Assembly: GCA_025677835.1 (NCBI GenBank)
Contig: JAIXMR010000030.1
Span: 151,772-215,771, forward strand
Source of the DNA: Sporodiniella umbellata
Taxonomy: Eukaryota; Mucoromycota; Mucoromycetes; Mucorales; Rhizopodaceae
Direction: 5' to 3'
Length of the DNA: 64,000 nucleotides
Shown here: one piece after another, positions 48,217 to 61,109 of the stretch
Position numbering within the stretch: position 1 is the stretch's first letter
How the letters are laid out: the number at the start of each line of letters is the position of its first letter
Translations under genes and position numbers: made by a program
Notes under the pieces: generated by a model
What the model saw: only the letters and a program-made list of their open reading frames with translations
Databases searched by the model: none
What the model was told of the DNA's origin: nothing

Positions 48217-49025
48217 ATGAGTTCAGGCATTGCACGTAGTCGCCTAATGGAAGAAAGAAAGCAATGGCGAAAAGACCACCCTCATGTACTTTGAAAACGC
48301 TTATTCCGCCCTTCTTTTTTTTTTTTTTTTTTAACGGAACCAAAAACTAATCGTGTCTTTTTCGTAGGGTTTTTGGGCCAGACCAGGGAAAAACGCAGAC
48401 AGCTCTCTGAATCTCATGTCTTGGACATGCGGTATTCCTGGCAAAGAAAATGTAAACTTGCTGAGACAAGACAATTTCCAACTTTTTTTTTTTTTTTTTT
48501 TTTGGTTTCTAGACTCCATGGCAATCAGGCGTTTATAAATTGGTGATGAATTTCCCTGAAGGTTTATAATAAAAGTGCTTTTTAGAGTTTTATTAAACTG
48601 AATAGAGTAGATTATCCAAGCAAACCACCCAAATGTAAAACAAAGAGCATCTATCCCTACACAACCTAATAAGTCTATAGGCAAATTCGATCCACCCTTA
48701 TTTCACCCCAACGTCTATCCTTCCGGTACAGTGTGTTTATCCATTTTAAACGAAGACGAAGGTTGGAAGCCAGCAATCACTGTGAAACAAGTAAGTCGAC
48801 TTTTTTTTTTTTCACAAAAGACACTCAATTTGCTTTCTAGATTCTTTTGGGTGTTCAGGATTTGTTAAACGATCCGAACCCAGAAAGTCCCGCGCAGCAA
48901 GAAGCTTATATGCTATTTAGGTAAACACACTACTTTCTCTGCCGTTTTTCTGAATGTTTTATAGAAAGGACAAGAAAGAATACGAGAAAAGAGTGCTTGA
49001 TCAAGCAGCCAAGAATAGAGCTTGA
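48217..49025 (+). CDS. UBC9: SUMO-conjugating enzyme E2 UBC9
   Basis: Seven exons (48217-48285, 48368-48451, 48513-48561, 48611-48634, 48681-48790, 48841-48920, 48965-49025) give 158 aa, the exact size of Ubc9. Sequence: [60 protein letters not shown], the microexon-encoded [28 protein letters not shown] with the active-site cysteine, and [20 protein letters not shown]. It loads SUMO onto substrates directly or with E3s. Exon 4 is only 24 nt, and all six joins keep the family sequence with no gap. Confidence 0.98.
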
Positions 49026-49045
49026 AACAAAAACAATAAATAATA

Positions 49046-49046
49046 A

Positions 49047-49078
<32 letters not shown>

Positions 49079-49083
49079 CATAT
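49046..49083. repeat. (TA) microsatellite in the UBC9 3' flank
   Basis: About 13 TA units continuing into TGTATATACATATA. Confidence 0.9.
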
Positions 49084-49194
49084 ATTCCTGTGTATAAACA
49101 AAGATTTCTTTGCTTTTTATTTGAGATATAAACAAGGTTTTCTTTTGACAAAAACAAAAACTTTGTGTTTGTTTTTACTTGTATGCTTTTCATT

Positions 49195-49195
<1 letters not shown>

Positions 49196-49227
<32 letters not shown>
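49196..49227. repeat. T32 homopolymer between convergent UBC9 and fumarate reductase genes
   Basis: The longest single-base run I found in the window; it lies 9 nt beyond the fumarate reductase stop codon. Confidence 0.9.
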
Positions 49228-49228
<1 letters not shown>

Positions 49229-49235
49229 GTATAAT

Positions 49236-51173
49236 TTACTTTTTAAGAGTACCAATGATAGCATAAGGGGCGTATTTTTCAACCACATCAGGCTTATGCA
49301 TCATGTTGAACTCTTCTGTAGCATCACGACCAGCATAGATAAGGATAGCCTTTTTGCCTCCTGGGTGATCAGCCAAGAAGTCTGTCACATCCAAGACTTG
49401 ACCATTGACTACGACCCAACAATCATCGGGTTTGTTGTGTTTGCCAACGTCAGCAAGTGTGTATTCGCTAACCTTTTTGGGTTCGTTGGTCTTCTTGACC
49501 TCCTCTTGTTCGACTGCTGCGGCATCGTTAGGAGTAGCCACGGCAGAGGTCTGTTGAGGGACAGCAGAACCTGATTGAGGTAAAGCGATTTCCAAGCTGA
49601 TTGTTTGGTTGGGGTTGACTTGAATGTTGATACCTACGCCGCCGTTCAAGTGTTGGCCGATAGCACCCAAACGTTGTTGAGCTACTTGGTTGTTGTTGAC
49701 CAACTTGGAAAGAAGATAGCGAGCAGCTGTTTGACCTGCAACACGACCAAAGACTACACAGCCCAAAAGGGAAGAACCACCCAGTCGGTTGGCACCGTGG
49801 ACACCACCACACATTTCACCAGTAGCAAAGAGGCCAGGGATAGGAGCACCTTGGCTCGATTTGATCTCAGAGTCAGGTGTGATTTCAACACCACCCATCG
49901 TATAGTGAAGCACGGGTTGCATTAAAGCCACATAAAAGTAGTCGGTCATTTTGATGGGGACGTTGTGGAAGAAGCGTTTGCCCCAAGGATCCTTGATCTT
50001 ACCATCTGCAATTTGATTGTAGGTCTCAAAAGTCTTTTCAAGCTGCTTGGGGGAGATGCCCATCTCCTTGGCCAAAGCCTCACCGTTATCAAACTTCTTC
50101 ATCAGACCACGGCCTGCATAGTGACGGCAGTGCCATTCAATTTCTTTAGAGGCAGCAGTATTAAGGATAAGACGGATAGGGAATTTGTTCTTGTTCATCA
50201 TGCCGGTAACATAGTCACGATGACCCAATTCATCACAGAAACGGTTACCATCAGCATCCAAAAGCAAACCACCACAACCACGAAGTGCTTCGGCAGCCAA
50301 AAACTTGACCTTTGCATCAGGTTCCTTGGGGTCTACAAGACCCGTAGGGTGTACTTGGACTTTTTCAAGGTCAATCGTGCTAGCACCTACAAGAGAAGCC
50401 ATCTTGATACCATCGCCCGTGCAATGATCACCGTTGGTAGTAGAAAGGCCATAGAGTTCAGGACGATGTTTCTTGAGCAAAGACTCTTCTTCGGTAAAAT
50501 CTGCTGCATAACCTCCTGTAGCCAAAATGACGGGTCCGTACTCTTTATGGATTTGACCGTTGGCACCTTTGCCGACCAAGACATACTCAACACCGACAAT
50601 TTGGCCTTGTTCGTCTTTGATCAGCTTTTCGACCTTGGCCTTCTTGATGATTTTAGCACGGTGGGGCTGCTTAAGAGCAAGCTCCTCAAAGCCTTCCATC
50701 AAGGCATACGTAATCGTCATACCAGGGAACTGCTCCTTACCACGATGGGTACGTGGGAACGAGTGGCCACCCAGTCTTGATACTAAGGAGAGGTCCAGAG
50801 CAAACTTATCTTGGAGCCATTCAACAGCAGAGGAAGAACGACCGGTAAGAACACGGATAAGGTCAGGTCGAGCCAAGTCGCGCGCTGATTTGAGTGTATC
50901 TTGATAAAACTGCTCTACAGAATCTTTGATATCTAAAGCAACTTGAGTACGCGTTAAGGCTCCATTGATACCAGAAGTGGCCTTGGTTGAGTTACCACTA
51001 AAAGTAAAGCGTTAAGTGTTATTTTATTTTCATAAATTTGCCTCCACTTACCCAAAAAAGGGGTTCTTGTCCAACAAAAGAACGTTACCTCCTTGTTCAA
51101 CGACGGTATGGGCAGCAGCAAGACCGGAAAGACCGCCACCAACGACAATGATTTGGTTGTTGAGAGAAGACAT
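49236..51173 (-). CDS. Soluble fumarate reductase with C-terminal cytochrome b5 domain (OSM1-like)
   Basis: Two exons (51173-51052, 50997-49236) give 627 aa. The FAD-binding Rossmann start is NQIIVVGGGLAGLSAAHTVV. It is followed, across the intron, by NPFFGGNSTKATSGINGALT, then GGHSFPRTHRG, VILATGGYAADF, the active-site region VQVHPTGLVDP, RHYAGRGLMKKF, and HYTMGGVEITPDSEI then GANRLGGSSLLGCVVFGRVA. The C-terminal 75 residues are a cytochrome b5 domain (YTLADVGKHNKPDDCWVVVN, then DFLADHPGGKKAI and AGRDATEEFNMMH), with both heme-ligand histidine positions present. The linker is rich in Q, A and T. It reduces fumarate to succinate to reoxidise FADH2/NADH equivalents, useful under low oxygen. 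No clear signal peptide precedes the FAD motif, suggesting the cytosol. Confidence 0.95.
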
Positions 51174-51464
51174 TGTAAGAAAGTTTATTTAGTTTTTAGT
51201 TTTTAGTTTTTTTTTTTTTTTTAGGAGGCAAAGAAAAAAAAAAAAAAAAAAAAAAAGGAAAAAAAGTAAAATAAAGTATTGTCTATAGAAAAAAAAAATA
51301 AAGAGGGCTTTTATAGAAGTAGGGATCAGGTGGTTTTTTAGTGGAGTGGGAAAAGTTGTTTTTGTTTATTTTCAAAAAGCATGTGCCGCTCTCACACTTT
51401 GCATAATTTATGTTGTTTTGATATCAAAATGAAAGGGAGGGGGTATAAATGTCTTATTGTTGGC

Positions 51465-54400
51465 TTATTTCATAGCATATGAGGGGTCCATGTATTTTAT
51501 CCAATCCTTCATGTCAGATTTGGAGTTGGCCTGTAGCATGCAGGCATTGTTGTCTGTATAGATTGAGAACACGTTATTTCGTTTGATCATTTGCTCTAAC
51601 GCTTGGTTGTAGTATATTTTGGCAGTGGATACGTTCATTATTCCTTGCTCTTCTGTTTCTGAAGGGTTCGTGTAAATGTAAATATAAGGTCTGTTGTTTT
51701 TTCTCATTAGTCATATGCATTACAAATAAAACGTCGTTCCACTTGTGTTTACCTTCGTAAGACAAACCATCGCTTCACCCATTCATTGATCAATGGGTTT
51801 TCTTGGTATACCAAATAGCCTTTCTTAGTTGTCGTGTGTTCACTAAGTCAAAAAGAAGAATTAGATCGCTTTCTTATCTACAGCACCACCTATTTTCTTA
51901 CATTTCCGTAATCATCTTCACTTCGGATATAAGCTTTTTGCGGCTATTGGTACCTTTACTCACTTCTCGCATACCAGGAATAGGTGGGTCCTGACTAAGA
52001 ATAATCTTTTTTTAAAAAAATAAAATAAAAAAAAAGGATCATACGATTAAAATTCAATCTCTATTGCCTATTTCTTTTTTTTTTTTTTTTTCTTCTTCTA
52101 TCTATTTGACAGGTACCTCTTTATCAGATCCCCATCTCTGGTTCCATATCGACAGTATTCGCTTAATCAACTCAGTTTGCGCCTGGCTAGACTCGCTTTT
52201 GTTGGTGCTCATCGATCTCTGACTTGTTTGCGATCGTGCCGTATGTAACATTAGCGTCTGCGCTATACGTGAAACGAGTTCTTTACGCTCAATACGTGCC
52301 TGAATGCGCTTAAAGTCGTTGATTAAGGAGACACCACGAGGCCGCCATGAACCCAAGTATTCCTCTCCAGGTACCACTTTTGAAGCTGTGTTTAAGCGCC
52401 ATAACTGACTAGCTCGTCGAGTCATAGGAGGACGAAGATGAACCATAAAAATACCACTACATTTCGAAAGATAACGAGTGGAACCTAATAGACGGAAAAG
52501 GCGGAAGGGTTGGCTGGCATCCCTACCTTGTATACGCACAGCAATATCCATTTGGCATTGAATGGGTTTCAAGCATTTTTCGGCTTCAATCTCCCATTTA
52601 AGATTAAGTAAAATACGTGTATTTGAACTGGTCAAACGGTTGAGAAACAAACAGTCGTGTTGAGAGGAGTCCCAAGATCCTTGGGCGGTTAAAGTGCTAG
52701 TACCGTCTTGTTTATATTCTACCTCATGCTTACTATGAAGAAGGCGAATCGCAATGTCCTCATGAGCTGGTGAAGGAATCACTCGGTTCTTAGTGTCTAC
52801 AAGCCTGACTTGACCAATGACTGCTTTAGTAATTTTATTCCATACCAACTGTTTTCCAGATGTATGAGATAGAGTAATGCAGATCCTTCTCTGAAGTCCT
52901 TGTTTTAACTGGAAGACCCCACGATCATGAGGTGCCTGTGTCACCACTTGAACTGGCTTGTATTCCCCGTTAGGCATAAGTTCGCAAAGCTGAATCCAAG
53001 CTAAAATATCGTGCTTTTCTTCAATAGGGTCGGGCTGACTTCGAGATTCATTAAGTGTGCTACTTGATGTAGCGCGCGTCATACGTTGCGAGCCCACAAG
53101 CATCTCATCTAATTGTGGCTTTTCTCGCTGATCGTCCCATCGTTCGTACTGCGACAAAATGCGAGGTTGAGCTTTACCGTAAATTTCAAACGAAATCATC
53201 TTGTTTTTGAGAATTTCGATGACGGGCTCTGTGACCAAAATAGATAGAGTTTGACTGTAATCCAAAAGCATTGTGTTGGACATTTGTTCCACAGGCTGAG
53301 TTGTAAATAGTCTGTCTAAGGAGGTGTGGGGAGAAAGTCCTCCAAAAGAAGAAAGTCGGAATTGAACATGGACGTCTGTGAATTCCTTGTCGTTCAGTCC
53401 AGCCAATTCTTGCAGACGGATCTCAAACAAAAGTTGTTGTCCCACTTCTAGTGTCTGTCTCAAATCCTCGGAACCTGACCTGGCAATAGGAGACACCATC
53501 AAACGAAGCGTGCCTTTTACTTGGCCCGTCATTTTACACAGAATCTCTACACTACTCTCGTACGCCTGTTGTTCCACCAGATTTCTAACAGAAACAGAGG
53601 CATTTCCTATAAAAGAGTAAAGAGACTTCTGAGTCTCATAAAACGGATCGCCTTGACTAAGGTGTTTGTGCTGGGCACTGTTTCTTAGCTGTCTCATCTT
53701 CTCCACACGTACTTTAAGATTCTCAAGCGACCAAAAATATACTGACAGATTTTTTTTATCAATGACACGAACAGCTACACGAGGCTCGGTTGATGCCATC
53801 AAAGCTTCATCTTCTTCAATAAACTGTGAGTTATAAGACTCCTCCCATTGTGATTTTAAGTGGCCTAACCCTTCGATAATGGTAAACTGATATGTGGTTT
53901 CCTTTTCAAACTCCAGAGATATAGCATTAGCTTCTTTCAATAAAGCAGCATGGCTCAGCACTAACTCAGCCATGGATACATAGTGAAGGCGCCTCCATTG
54001 TTTAATCACTTTCCTGCTAAGATCCAGTTCTCTCTGAGATAACGGTGCCTGGATCTGGAACATGGCTGACATGCGATTCATTTTGGTTTCGTAAAAGCTG
54101 CGTTGAAGATCCAACTCTTTTTTATGTTGCTCTTGAATACCTTTGAGCTTCTCTTGAATTGCAGGCGACACTAGTGTACTATCTGTACATACACTTCCGT
54201 CGTCTACCACAGTTACAGACACTGATAATCGTTTATGGCTTATGACGTCATCATCGTAGTCTAGACCTGTTCGACTATCAACCCGAGTACGACGCGTTTG
54301 ACGTTCTCGGGCAATACTATCATACATTTTTTCGATTTCATAGTCCTTAAGTCCATCAAAATTAGCTTCAGCTGAATAATGGTTTTTCATCGCTTCCAGT

Positions 54401-56564
54401 CTAGCATAATTCCATTCAGCAAGGTCAGTACCCTCATCAATGACTACTTGTATGGGCGAGTCTGTCCTATCGGTATTGGGTGTACTAGATCGAGCCATAT
54501 CGCTACGCTCCCTTCTTACTTCCTCTGGATGATTAAAACGAAATATGTGGCGATGTCCAAGAATGATGCGATAGCCGCTTTTCAGTTTACGGGGTTCGGT
54601 AATTCGTACGCCGTTTACCATCGTGAGTGCCTGTTTATGGATAGGATGTAATACGACTATGTTGTCTACATATTCAAAATAACAATGTTCCTCCAGTATA
54701 TCTTGCCCGCTTAAGCGTATTTCGCATTGACTTTTATCGTCTTGCTTTCCTACTCTGGTTTTCCCCTGCTTAATCTGATACATTAAGCATTCAGACATAA
54801 GTGGGTCTTCATTCAAATTCACAATAAAAGGTTGCTTTTTTGGCGTTCGAAGTCCCATCACTGTTTTATCAATGGTAATTCCCAAATCTTTCAATGCTTT
54901 TTCGCGCTCTGAGTGAATTTCTTCGGTCTTTTTCAACTTTTCTTCCCATGTCTCTTTAAGATCTTCTAGAAGTTTTGATGAACTTTGTAGTTGCTCCAAT
55001 ATCTCTTCTTTGGTCATCTCTTTTTTCTGTCCATTACTATCTTCAATAGTTAAAGTCTGATTTGAGTGAACTTTGGGAAGTTGTGTGATAGAACCCTTGG
55101 TGTCTTTTTGAGATTTGTATGAACTGTTGGCATTTAGCTCCTCAACTATTTCAGGTGCATACACACGGAGTCGATCTCTAAGCACACTAAGCTCGTCTTT
55201 AAGTTCTCTAATCATCTTTGCATTTGGGTCCTCGTTAACCACCGCCTTATTTTGAATCTTCTTGGCTTGGTCAGCATATCGAAGCGTACTCAGTGTTTCA
55301 TCGTAATCTGCAGGAGATATGGCGGCAATCATGGCGGTCTTTGAATTACCACCAAGGGAATCCTTTAACAACCAAGTCAAGACCTATAAATCCAATAAAA
55401 TACATAAGCTTCATGATGATGAACAAATAATTTTATACCGAATCACGATAAGGAATAAAAGATTCTTTGCCCTTTTTCCCCTTTGAAGTAGATTGGTCAG
55501 CTAAGCCAGATATAACTTTGCCCAGAGTAGTCAAAGATCGATTGATATTGGCACCTTCTTTGAGCCTTGCGCCAGTAGCGCCAGTACTGTTAGCTCGCTC
55601 ACTACCTGCTAAATCTACAAGACTAATACGTGCTACTTTCTCGGTTGCAAGTTTGGTGAGCTCGTCTATCCGAATCTGTGTCAAAAAAACTGTAAAGACA
55701 GCATGTGACCGGGACGATGTTTCATTCATCTGAGTAGCTGCAACTGTACGCGCTTTGTTTCCTTCGTCCATAAGATGATTAATGTCGTCAAACGATTTGA
55801 CAACAAGTCGAGAAAGGTCTTCTACATATGGGCCCGTTGAAGGATGTTCACGGACTTTGAGATTTCCTTTGTTTTTAGGGTTCAGTAAATCATGAACCTT
55901 CTCGTTGTATATTTCAATATATGAAACTTCCGCACGGTAAGTCAGATTACTATCTCCGTTTTCGGCTATTCGTTCAAATAGCTCAGAACAGGTCATGGGA
56001 ATGATACCCTTATCTTCTCCATATCCCATCTAAAAGACAAGAAAAATAAACATCGTTGCCATCATATAGTTGTTTATACCATTGAATACGATTTGCCTGC
56101 TCCTGTCTGTCCGTCTATTTTTTTCTTTTGGTCAGCAAGTTTTATTTCGCGAATTCTGTAATAAGTTACATGCAAAAATACAGCAATTGTATCCATCAAA
56201 CGCATGGTTTAGCAAATCTACACCCAAATCATCATAAACTGACTGCTGATCTGCATATTTTGGGTCCTTTTTATCAAAAGACCAATACGATTTGTCGAAC
56301 GTGAACGCTTTAATATCTTCAGTGTCCCTGCTATTTCCTTTATGCTCAGGAGGCTTGGTAATGATAGTTTGATCCCCCTCCATTCGAATTAAGCAGGTGG
56401 CACCTCTTGCAATCTCTGTTTACATGGATTTATGGTGGGGGGTTTTTTTTTACTATAAAGACACAAAAGATGCTTCGAAAAAAAAGCAAAAATAAAAGAC
56501 AATTACCTCTTGAATTCAGCGGTCGACATCGTACGACTACTTTAATGTTGCCTCCATTGCTCAT
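51465..56564 (-). CDS. Kinesin-3 family motor (KIF1/Unc-104 type, FHA and PH domains)
   Basis: Eight exons (56564-56507, 56415-56170, 56114-56080, 56029-55439, 55383-52117, 51990-51902, 51842-51753, 51702-51465) give 1537 aa. The motor starts at once ([20 protein letters not shown]). The P-loop is completed across an intron ([14 protein letters not shown]), with switch [16 protein letters not shown], switch [22 protein letters not shown], and neck [20 protein letters not shown]. The K-loop region between them is lysine-rich ([10 protein letters not shown]). An FHA domain follows around residues 510-610 ([37 protein letters not shown]). Long coiled-coil and DUF3694-like regions come next. The C-terminal PH domain is split over three exons ([60 protein letters not shown]). 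It carries vesicles or early endosomes along microtubules toward plus ends. Confidence 0.95.
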
Positions 56565-56870
56565 TTTTTAGATATGGCCTCTGTCCACTTGTTCGAAATT
56601 AGAAAAGTACAGGCTGAAATGAAGTAAAATAGATCCTCGGTTTTTGTTTCTTTTTTGTTTTTGTTACTGTTTTCGGTTGATACCTGCAAGCCTATTTGTG
56701 TTTGTCGCTTTTCTCTTAATGAAACAATTAAAAGAAGAGCACATTGAGAAAAATTAAATAAGGAGGAGAGGGGTGATGTTACACGCGACATTTTCCTTTT
56801 ACTTCAAGATACGCAGGCGGCTTATTTTTTTTTTTTTTGGTCAGACAAGAGAAGTAAAAGTAAAGGAAGT
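56565..56870. promoter_or_regulatory. Kinesin-3 promoter / GPAT 3' flank
   Basis: 306 bp between two minus-strand genes, with a T14 run. An unsupported 76-codon frame overlaps the kinesin start and is ignored. Confidence 0.45.
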
Positions 56871-59112
56871 TTATTGTTCTTCTGCATCTGAGGTAGTTGC
56901 AGATGAGCTATTGGAAAAGCTGAATATTTGTTTGTCGTCCAGCCATTTTTGAACCATACTAGGGCTTAAGTTAAGGTTACGCAAGATACTTCTAGATTCA
57001 ATTTGTTCATGCTGTTCCAATGTATCAAATTTGTTTCTGTCAAAATCTGAGAGTGCAGTGCTTCCGTTTTCGTCTACAAAGGTTGTGATGGTCTCTGATA
57101 AATTTTCGCGCATCTTTCTTAATTCAGCTGCTCCGTCTGGGTTACTCAGTGACATGAAAAGTGGTTGTAACGACCTGAAAACGGTTGTTAAATTTTATCT
57201 GACAGCTGACAAATGCTTTACCTGTATATATCAACACTGTTTTCGAGCATGAGTACACAGAAATACTGGATCATTGGGAAGGCTACCCAAACGCCCAACG
57301 ACAACGAGAAACTGTGCTGATAGCCATGATAATAAAGGTAGCTAAACAAGACGGTTGAATAAAAACCATACAAGGTTGGCATTCCGACCATAGTGACCAG
57401 TATTTTCCAAGTAGCCAACACATCGCGTGCAGCTATTTTTACAGAAGACCCAGCCAACGCTTCTACTCACATAGTTTTAAAGATTGGAAATACAAGCAAC
57501 TAAATATTTACCTTCTTGCTTTTTTTGACTAATAATCATTATTAAAATGATTAATGGTGAGTTAATAAGCAATCTACAAAAACGTTAGAACACCCAAAAT
57601 CTATATCCAGAAATCTTACGAGGGAAAGCCAAAAATTGCCAGAAAGAATATTTTCAAAAGTCGGGATACTAATACAGGAGCAGCTGAATAAGCTGCTGTT
57701 TGAGTTCGTGTCACTTGGTGATCACGAAGACCAAAGTATTTTAAAGTATTGTTGTACGCTTTGATACGATGGGCAAGATCAACTAATTGTGGGTCCTTTT
57801 CGAAATATTTGTAGCCTAATAAGAATCTTCGATTGAGCTCAACCACTTGATCAATTGTCAGTTTGTGCTCGGCAGCAGGTTTGTACAATCGGCGAGCAGC
57901 AGCAATAATCTAAGCATGTTAGGGAGATACACTTTGCATTCGGTTGCGTTTATCTTACTAATAAAACATCATAACTGGGTGCACTAACTGTAACACTCTT
58001 GAGACCATCATAGCCGGCATCCAAAAGTGCAGCAATTGCTTCACGTTTTCCTTGCCCCCCTTTACTATAAGCCTCTACCCACTCTGGTTTTACAGAAATT
58101 GGCGCACCATACGATACTACAGCTCTAGATCTAAATCGATGAGGATGGAAATAGTTGAGCCCTTTTTACAAACAAGGAAGATTAATTATGCGAACTATCT
58201 ATCGTGCAAAGCCTTTACCAATAGGGACAATCTGAACGTCAAGATTTTTGTTTTCTGCCATAGCTCCTAACGCCATAATAGAGAAACCGGCTAATAAAAC
58301 ATTTAGAATTCCACGATATATAATAAAAAATTACCTTTGAGGGGAAGTAAGCTGGATCTGTCATGGCTTCCACCTTCAGGAAAAATAACAAGACATTCCC
58401 CAGCATCAAGTCTTTCATGAACTTTTTCATACAACTTGCTTTGATCTATATGAGGCACCACCTTATAAGCACAATGTTCGTTGATCAAACCAAGAGCTTC
58501 TTCTGTTACAGGATTTTTTAATTTAATCTCGGTATCGGATACAACCTCTACCACTTCTAAGGATATAGTTTTGGAAATTGAAAGCGTGTCTCGAGCTGAT
58601 ACTTGTTGAGTAAATTTAGTTGCTTCTCCCTTTAATATGCAACTTTCGCTCGATACTAGTTTGCCTTGTCCTTTTGTGGCCAAATCTTGTGGGCGAATAA
58701 CAGGTACTAAGTAGATTTTTGAGACACAAGGTATCATTGAGATTGGAAAACAACTTACTAGCATTAAGGGATCGAGCTACAGCCCCTACAAATTTTTTTT
58801 TAAAGGACGATTGAGCCATGAGAGGTGAGAATCTTCTAGGGTTAGACATTATAACCAGCCCTGGATCTACGAATCTAAAGCATTTTGAGTATTTACGTGG
58901 TTTGATTGCATATAACCTACTGGTTTGCATGTGGCGCAACTATAAATATACATGGTTTATCCTTGGGTACATTTTCGGTTCCACTGATATTGACTTTAGT
59001 ATGGTTTCTTTTTGTGCGCGTGTTTTTTTTACCTCACTTTGATTTCTCTAAAAAATACACCAGTAATTAGTTTAAAGTATAGCTTGAAAGCATCGTAAGT
59101 ATCCATTGTCAT
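56871..59112 (-). CDS. Glycerol-3-phosphate / dihydroxyacetone-phosphate O-acyltransferase (SCT1/GPT2-like)
   Basis: Ten exons (59112-59033, 58983-58921, 58874-58759, 58706-58335, 58290-58219, 58161-57959, 57909-57620, 57573-57512, 57462-57222, 57174-56871) give 600 aa. The N-terminal acyltransferase block is GTENVPKDKPCIFIVAPHAN followed by QFVDPGLVIMSNPRRFSPLM. A fungal-type insertion lies between block II (AIPVIRPQDLATKGQGK) and the block III motif IFPEGGSHDRSSLLPLKAGF. Block IV is VQIVPIGLNYFHPHRFRSRA. The C-terminal half holds three or four membrane helices (LLINSPLIILIMIIS, TWKILVTMVGMPTLYGFY, FPMIQYFCVLMLENSV) and an acidic Ser-rich tail (SNSSSATTSDAEEQ), which in yeast Sct1/Gpt2 is phosphorylated. 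It makes lysophosphatidic acid at the ER. Confidence 0.95.
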
Positions 59113-59791
59113 AGTGTCTCGAATTTTTTTGATAAAGAGAAAACAAAATCAATGGATAAAAAAAAAAGCAGTTATATACATTGACTCGAAATTGCACATG
59201 ATAATTGTTGCAAGAACATGGTTACACATTACAATAATTTTTTAAATTCCTTCTCGCTACAAAATATTATTGTTCGAGATAAATAGAGAGCATGGCCATT
59301 AACAAAGTATCAAAGCACCTTTGCAAGTCTAATAAGTACCATTGACAACAGACAACTAAAGTTTTACCAAATTATAGATTCAATTCCTGGTGCCGTTTGA
59401 GTTTTGTTTTTTGTTTCTGTAATTTTCATAAGCTTATGAATAATTGCCTTTTACGTTCCATTATTATGGGTGGCTTTTTAATTACAAGAGTTTTGAAATG
59501 ATAAATAGGTCTGGGCTGCTCTTAATAAGCAACAATACTCATAAAGAAAATGAGAATACTTTTTTAGAAAATAAGATAAAGGGCAGTAAGAACTTCAGCT
59601 AATTATTCTCATAAAAACCTTTAGTCATTGCGATTCATAAAAAATCAATAAGCACCTTTGTTTTAATAACGTACAGCTTATACACACAATAATTCTAGAA
59701 AATTTACAATTATGAGCGGAAAAGAAGCAGAAAAAAGACTTCTTATGGCATTGTGTTTATTGTTCGTATTTACAAAGTAGCATTGACACCA
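59113..59791. other. AT-rich gap upstream of GPAT
   Basis: About 680 bp with no recognised feature; contains the GPAT promoter and the mL53 3' flank. Confidence 0.45.
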
Positions 59792-60224
59792 TTACCAGTT
59801 ATTGGCTTGCTCTACTTCCTCTAATTTTTTAGCGTGTTTGTTGACAACTTGAATGAGATTATTGATTTTCAAGTTATCTGCTTCTAATGAAATTTTTTGC
59901 CCATCGCCTAAAAGGTGTTATTTGGTGATTAAAAGAAAGAAAGAGTAGAGCATAAGAGAAAACTAAATCAAAATAAAATCTTACGATAAGCAACATTGAT
60001 GCGGGAGCTAGCTGTAGGATCAGTCAAAACGTCGGTGACAATCTTGATTGTAGGGTTAAGTTTACGAGCTGTATCGGTAGTAATGTGATTCAAAAACAAT
60101 CTAAATAAATCCACATTCAGTAATGCAGAGGGTGTTTTTTTGTTGCCATATACCTGCTAGATTTTGAGGCATTGTTGAAGGGCGCTAAGGCAACCTTGAT
60201 TTCAGTAATCTGCTTCATAAACAT
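59792..60224 (-). CDS. Mitochondrial large-subunit ribosomal protein mL53 (MRPL44 in yeast)
   Basis: Three exons (60224-60154, 60100-59985, 59907-59792) give 100 aa. The sequence reads MFMKQITEIKVALAPFNNAS, SRLFLNHITTDTARKLNPTI and TDPTASSRINVAYRDGQKIS, and ends VNKHAKKLEEVEQANNW. This matches the small thioredoxin-like mL53 family ('..V...PF...A.S.R.FL....' and 'V.Y.DGK.I.....'). A second in-frame ATG two codons later could be used. The basic N-terminal region serves as the import signal in this family. No tracked single frame covers it because each exon is short. Confidence 0.88.
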
Positions 60225-61109
60225 TTTTAAACAAACAGGGGGAAGAACAGTAACGTTTTCGTAACACAAAAAAAAAATACATCAATTTTTTTCTTTTTAA
60301 TGTTGACGCACGAAAAAAAGATGATACTATTATCCTAAATACAGCAAGCAGTATATACGGTAGCCTAACAGCACTAGGTCTATTTTTTTAGTAGAAAACC
60401 ATATAGGTGCTATTGTTTATAAAGGTGCTCCCCAAAGCGTTTATAAAGTAAGCTAGGCTTTATTCACAGGCATCGTCAATAGCTTTGATAAAATGGCATT
60501 TGGTTATAGACTGCTCTCTTATGATCATAGTTCCCAAAAAAAGAAAGGTCTGTAGTTTGAGTTTTTGCGTTGCTTGTGCTGCTATTAGAGCCGAATGATA
60601 GTTTACAGATAAAGAAATATTCTTATAATGAGCTATTGTAAACAAAAACGCTAAGCGTCATATACTATATCATGATTTCTCTGTAGTTAAAATAAGACAT
60701 ATAAAAAGTTTATTTTACTAAACAGTTTACATAGTAGGTAAGTGTACTCTTCGATTCGAAGGTAATAGTGAAAAGCATAGAGCACTACACTATAGTATGC
60801 TTAAATTGCGCCAAAATTAGTAGCTTTTTCTTTGAGCAACTACGTAATAAAAACAAAACAGCCTTTTTTTACACAAGTGCATTCAATATTTGTTCACAAC
60901 TGCCAGAGCCTCTGAATTTAATCATCAAAAAAGAAAAAAATAATAATAAAAAACACATAACTATACCATAGTAAAGTATTAGCAGTATAATGGCTTTTTG
61001 AATATATCAATCGGATGCAAAGCTTTAAAACTAAATTCAAATATGTTAGCAACGTGGCCGATTTATGTTGTACGTAAGAAACGCTGACCATTTGTCGGGT
61101 ATTTTCTTT
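60225..61109. other. AT-rich gap, no gene recognised
   Basis: About 885 bp between mL53 and the 3' end of CENP-N. Two open stretches of about 60 codons (60460-60645 -, 60768-60971 +) show no coding signs. Confidence 0.5.

Noticed and set aside
49965..50780. 271-codon plus-strand open frame
   Set aside because: It lies wholly antisense to the conserved fumarate reductase coding sequence and has no family features.
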